From an uncultured Bacteroidales bacterium (GTDB lineage: Bacteria > Bacteroidota > Bacteroidia > Bacteroidales > Paludibacteraceae), in contig ONBH01000029.1 of the NCBI GenBank assembly GCA_900316005.1, positions 1 through 41,368 of the forward strand: a stretch of DNA of 41,368 nucleotides, written 5' to 3'. The stretch's first letter is position 1; every line of letters begins with the position of its first letter. A model generated the notes under the pieces. That model saw only the letters and a list, made by a program, of their open reading frames with translations, was not told the DNA's origin and ran no database searches. The translations under genes were made by a program, and so were the position numbers. This document shows, in pieces, positions 40,284-41,368 of this stretch.

Positions 40284-41135
40284 ATGAAGCGAGATTATAC
40301 AAAAGCTTGTAGTGTGGCATTGATTGCCGTGATATACATAATAGCCGGTTTCGCCGGATGGCTGCTGTTCGATTGGCTCACCATGCAGGCTATGCCGGAT
40401 ATCTGGGCGCTGCTATTGGCTGACGTACTGGCAACGGTGGTTGTATGGGGATTCGGCCTACTGTATGAGAACGTGTCGGTGTATGACCCCTATTGGAGTG
40501 TTTTTCCGCCGGTGGTTTACCTGTTGTGGGCATTCCATACAGGCGTATGGTCTGTTCCTGTCATCCTGCTGCTGGTGGCTACGTGGTACTGGGGCTGGCG
40601 GCTTACGCGTAACTGGGCTATCACGTTCAAAGGAATCGCGCACGAAGATTGGCGTTATACCAAGTACCGCAGCCTGCATCCGCTACTATTCCAATTGATT
40701 AACCTCTTTGGCCTGAATATGGTGCCTACGCTGGTGGTCTTTGCCGCCATGCTGCCCGGGTTGCAGTTGTACGAAGCCGGTACTTCGGCAAACATCCTGA
40801 CGTATATCGGTTGTATCGTATGCTTGGCGTCGGCTACTATTCAACTCATTGCCGACAAGCAGAGCCATGATTTCCGCGCCGCTCATCCCGGCAAGGTATG
40901 CAATGTGGGGCTGTGGAAGCACGGTCGTCACCCCAACTATTTCGGCGAGATACAATTCTGGTGGGGCATATGGATTATGTATGCTTCGCTATACGGCATC
41001 AACGGTTATATCGGTGGTGCCATTGCCATGACGGCGTTGTTTCTCGGCATATCGATTCCGCTGATGGAGGCGCGCCAGCTCGCCAACAAACCCGATTATG
41101 CGGCTTACCGCAAACAAACAAGAATGTTGATATGA
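40284..41135 (+). CDS. DUF1295 membrane protein (steroid-reductase/ICMT-like fold)
   Basis: A 283-aa protein with about seven membrane segments. The conserved C-terminal core SHDFRAAHPGKVCNVGLWKH, GRHPNYFGEIQFWWGIW and ..ARQLANKPDYAAYRKQTRML is that of DUF1295, related to 3-oxo-5-alpha-steroid 4-dehydrogenases and isoprenylcysteine methyltransferases. An integral-membrane reductase or methyltransferase of a lipid is likely; the substrate is unknown. ATG 40284 has an AGGAG 15 nt upstream; ATG 40242 is also possible. Its TGA overlaps the next ATG. Confidence 0.88.
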   Translation: MKRDYTKACSVALIAVIYIIAGFAGWLLFDWLTMQAMPDIWALLLADVLATVVVWGFGLLYENVSVYDPYWSVFPPVVYLLWAFHTGVWSVPVILLLVATWYWGWRLTRNWAITFKGIAHEDWRYTKYRSLHPLLFQLINLFGLNMVPTLVVFAAMLPGLQLYEAGTSANILTYIGCIVCLASATIQLIADKQSHDFRAAHPGKVCNVGLWKHGRHPNYFGEIQFWWGIWIMYASLYGINGYIGGAIAMTALFLGISIPLMEARQLANKPDYAAYRKQTRMLI

Positions 41136-41353
41136 CGATTGACACGACAAATATGTGCAGCCACTTGCAGCAGAAGTTGTTTGAAGGCGAGTATAAAACG
41201 ATACGCGAGCAAATAGAGGCAGACCCGACATTATCTGCCGTAGTTCGTTCGCGGCAGTTGCATATCTACCGCGACGGAAAAAAGATACTGGTGCTGGCAG
41301 GCAAAAGTGCACCGAAAATTATTAGAGAAGACAAATTGAATCAACTAATATGA
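41132..41353 (+). CDS. Hypothetical protein, 73 aa
   Basis: MTIDTTNMCSHLQQKLFEGE.. ends ..KIIREDKLNQLI. It is a small soluble protein with no family recognised. Both ends are ATGA-coupled: its ATG overlaps the DUF1295 stop and its TGA overlaps the next start, so it lies in the middle of a tightly packed operon and is very likely translated. Confidence 0.75.
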   Translation: MTIDTTNMCSHLQQKLFEGEYKTIREQIEADPTLSAVVRSRQLHIYRDGKKILVLAGKSAPKIIREDKLNQLI

Positions 41354-41368
41354 AAAAACTAATTATCT
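41350..41368 (+). CDS. Start of the next gene (partial)
   Basis: ATG overlaps the preceding TGA, followed by codons for MKKLII, which look like the start of a signal peptide. The window ends here. Confidence 0.55.

Overview
The window is chromosomal DNA from a member of the Bacteroidales, probably a gut, rumen or oral species. The evidence is promoters of the TTTG-N20-TAnnTTTG type upstream of many genes, Bacteroidales-typical families (DUF6242, DUF4465, DUF6169, PorT-like barrels, TPR-HTH regulators) and a VirE/VapE mobile module. I could not assign a genus.

Layout. 1-1276 (minus): two small accessory units, a 65-aa protein with a retropepsin-like protease and an antitoxin-like protein with a truncated RelE/ParE-like toxin, separated by a repeated hairpin. 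1458-10328: housekeeping genes: PEP carboxykinase, threonylcarbamoyl-AMP synthase, XseB, a sugar-phosphate transferase, a DUF6242 lipoprotein, 5-formyl-THF cyclo-ligase, a polyprenyl diphosphate synthase and Ddl. 10329-10851 is a hairpin-rich noncoding stretch. 10852-12278: a cobalamin riboswitch upstream of a secreted DUF4465 protein, probably a B12-binding surface protein. 12449-18362: a membrane TPR-HTH regulator and, divergently, four envelope genes including a trypsin-like protease joined to a barrel-like domain. The two start from promoters whose -7 boxes face each other in one palindrome. 18539-23439 (minus): a VirE-type mobile module with several small related proteins.

23513-26707 is the most unusual part. 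Five consecutive short gene cassettes, all on the plus strand, each begin with a nearly identical promoter. Three of these promoters sit at the end of a conserved ~185-bp noncoding unit. Cargo: two DUF4160+DUF2442 pairs, a 42-aa ORF coupled to a DUF6169 gene, and two cassettes holding gene remnants. I read it as an array of promoter-carrying, toxin-antitoxin-like cassettes.

26931-31842 is an envelope gene cluster (Lpp20-like, CsgG/LpoB-like, Pro/Glu-rich transglutaminase-like) that runs into prmC and recX. A convergent alkaline phosphatase and tRNA-Pro(GGG) follow. 34807-40047 (minus) is a probable four-gene operon: TonB-receptor-like barrel, GltS, S41 peptidase, PorT-like barrel. The window ends in a DUF1295 membrane protein, a 73-aa protein and the first codons of another gene.

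Three features recur throughout: short tandem repeats of about 7 bp between genes, a dispersed C/G-rich palindrome, and repeats that have become part of protein-coding ends. Three genes carry apparent frameshifts and one remnant carries an in-frame amber. Frameshifts seen in a single sequence may be real or assembly errors.
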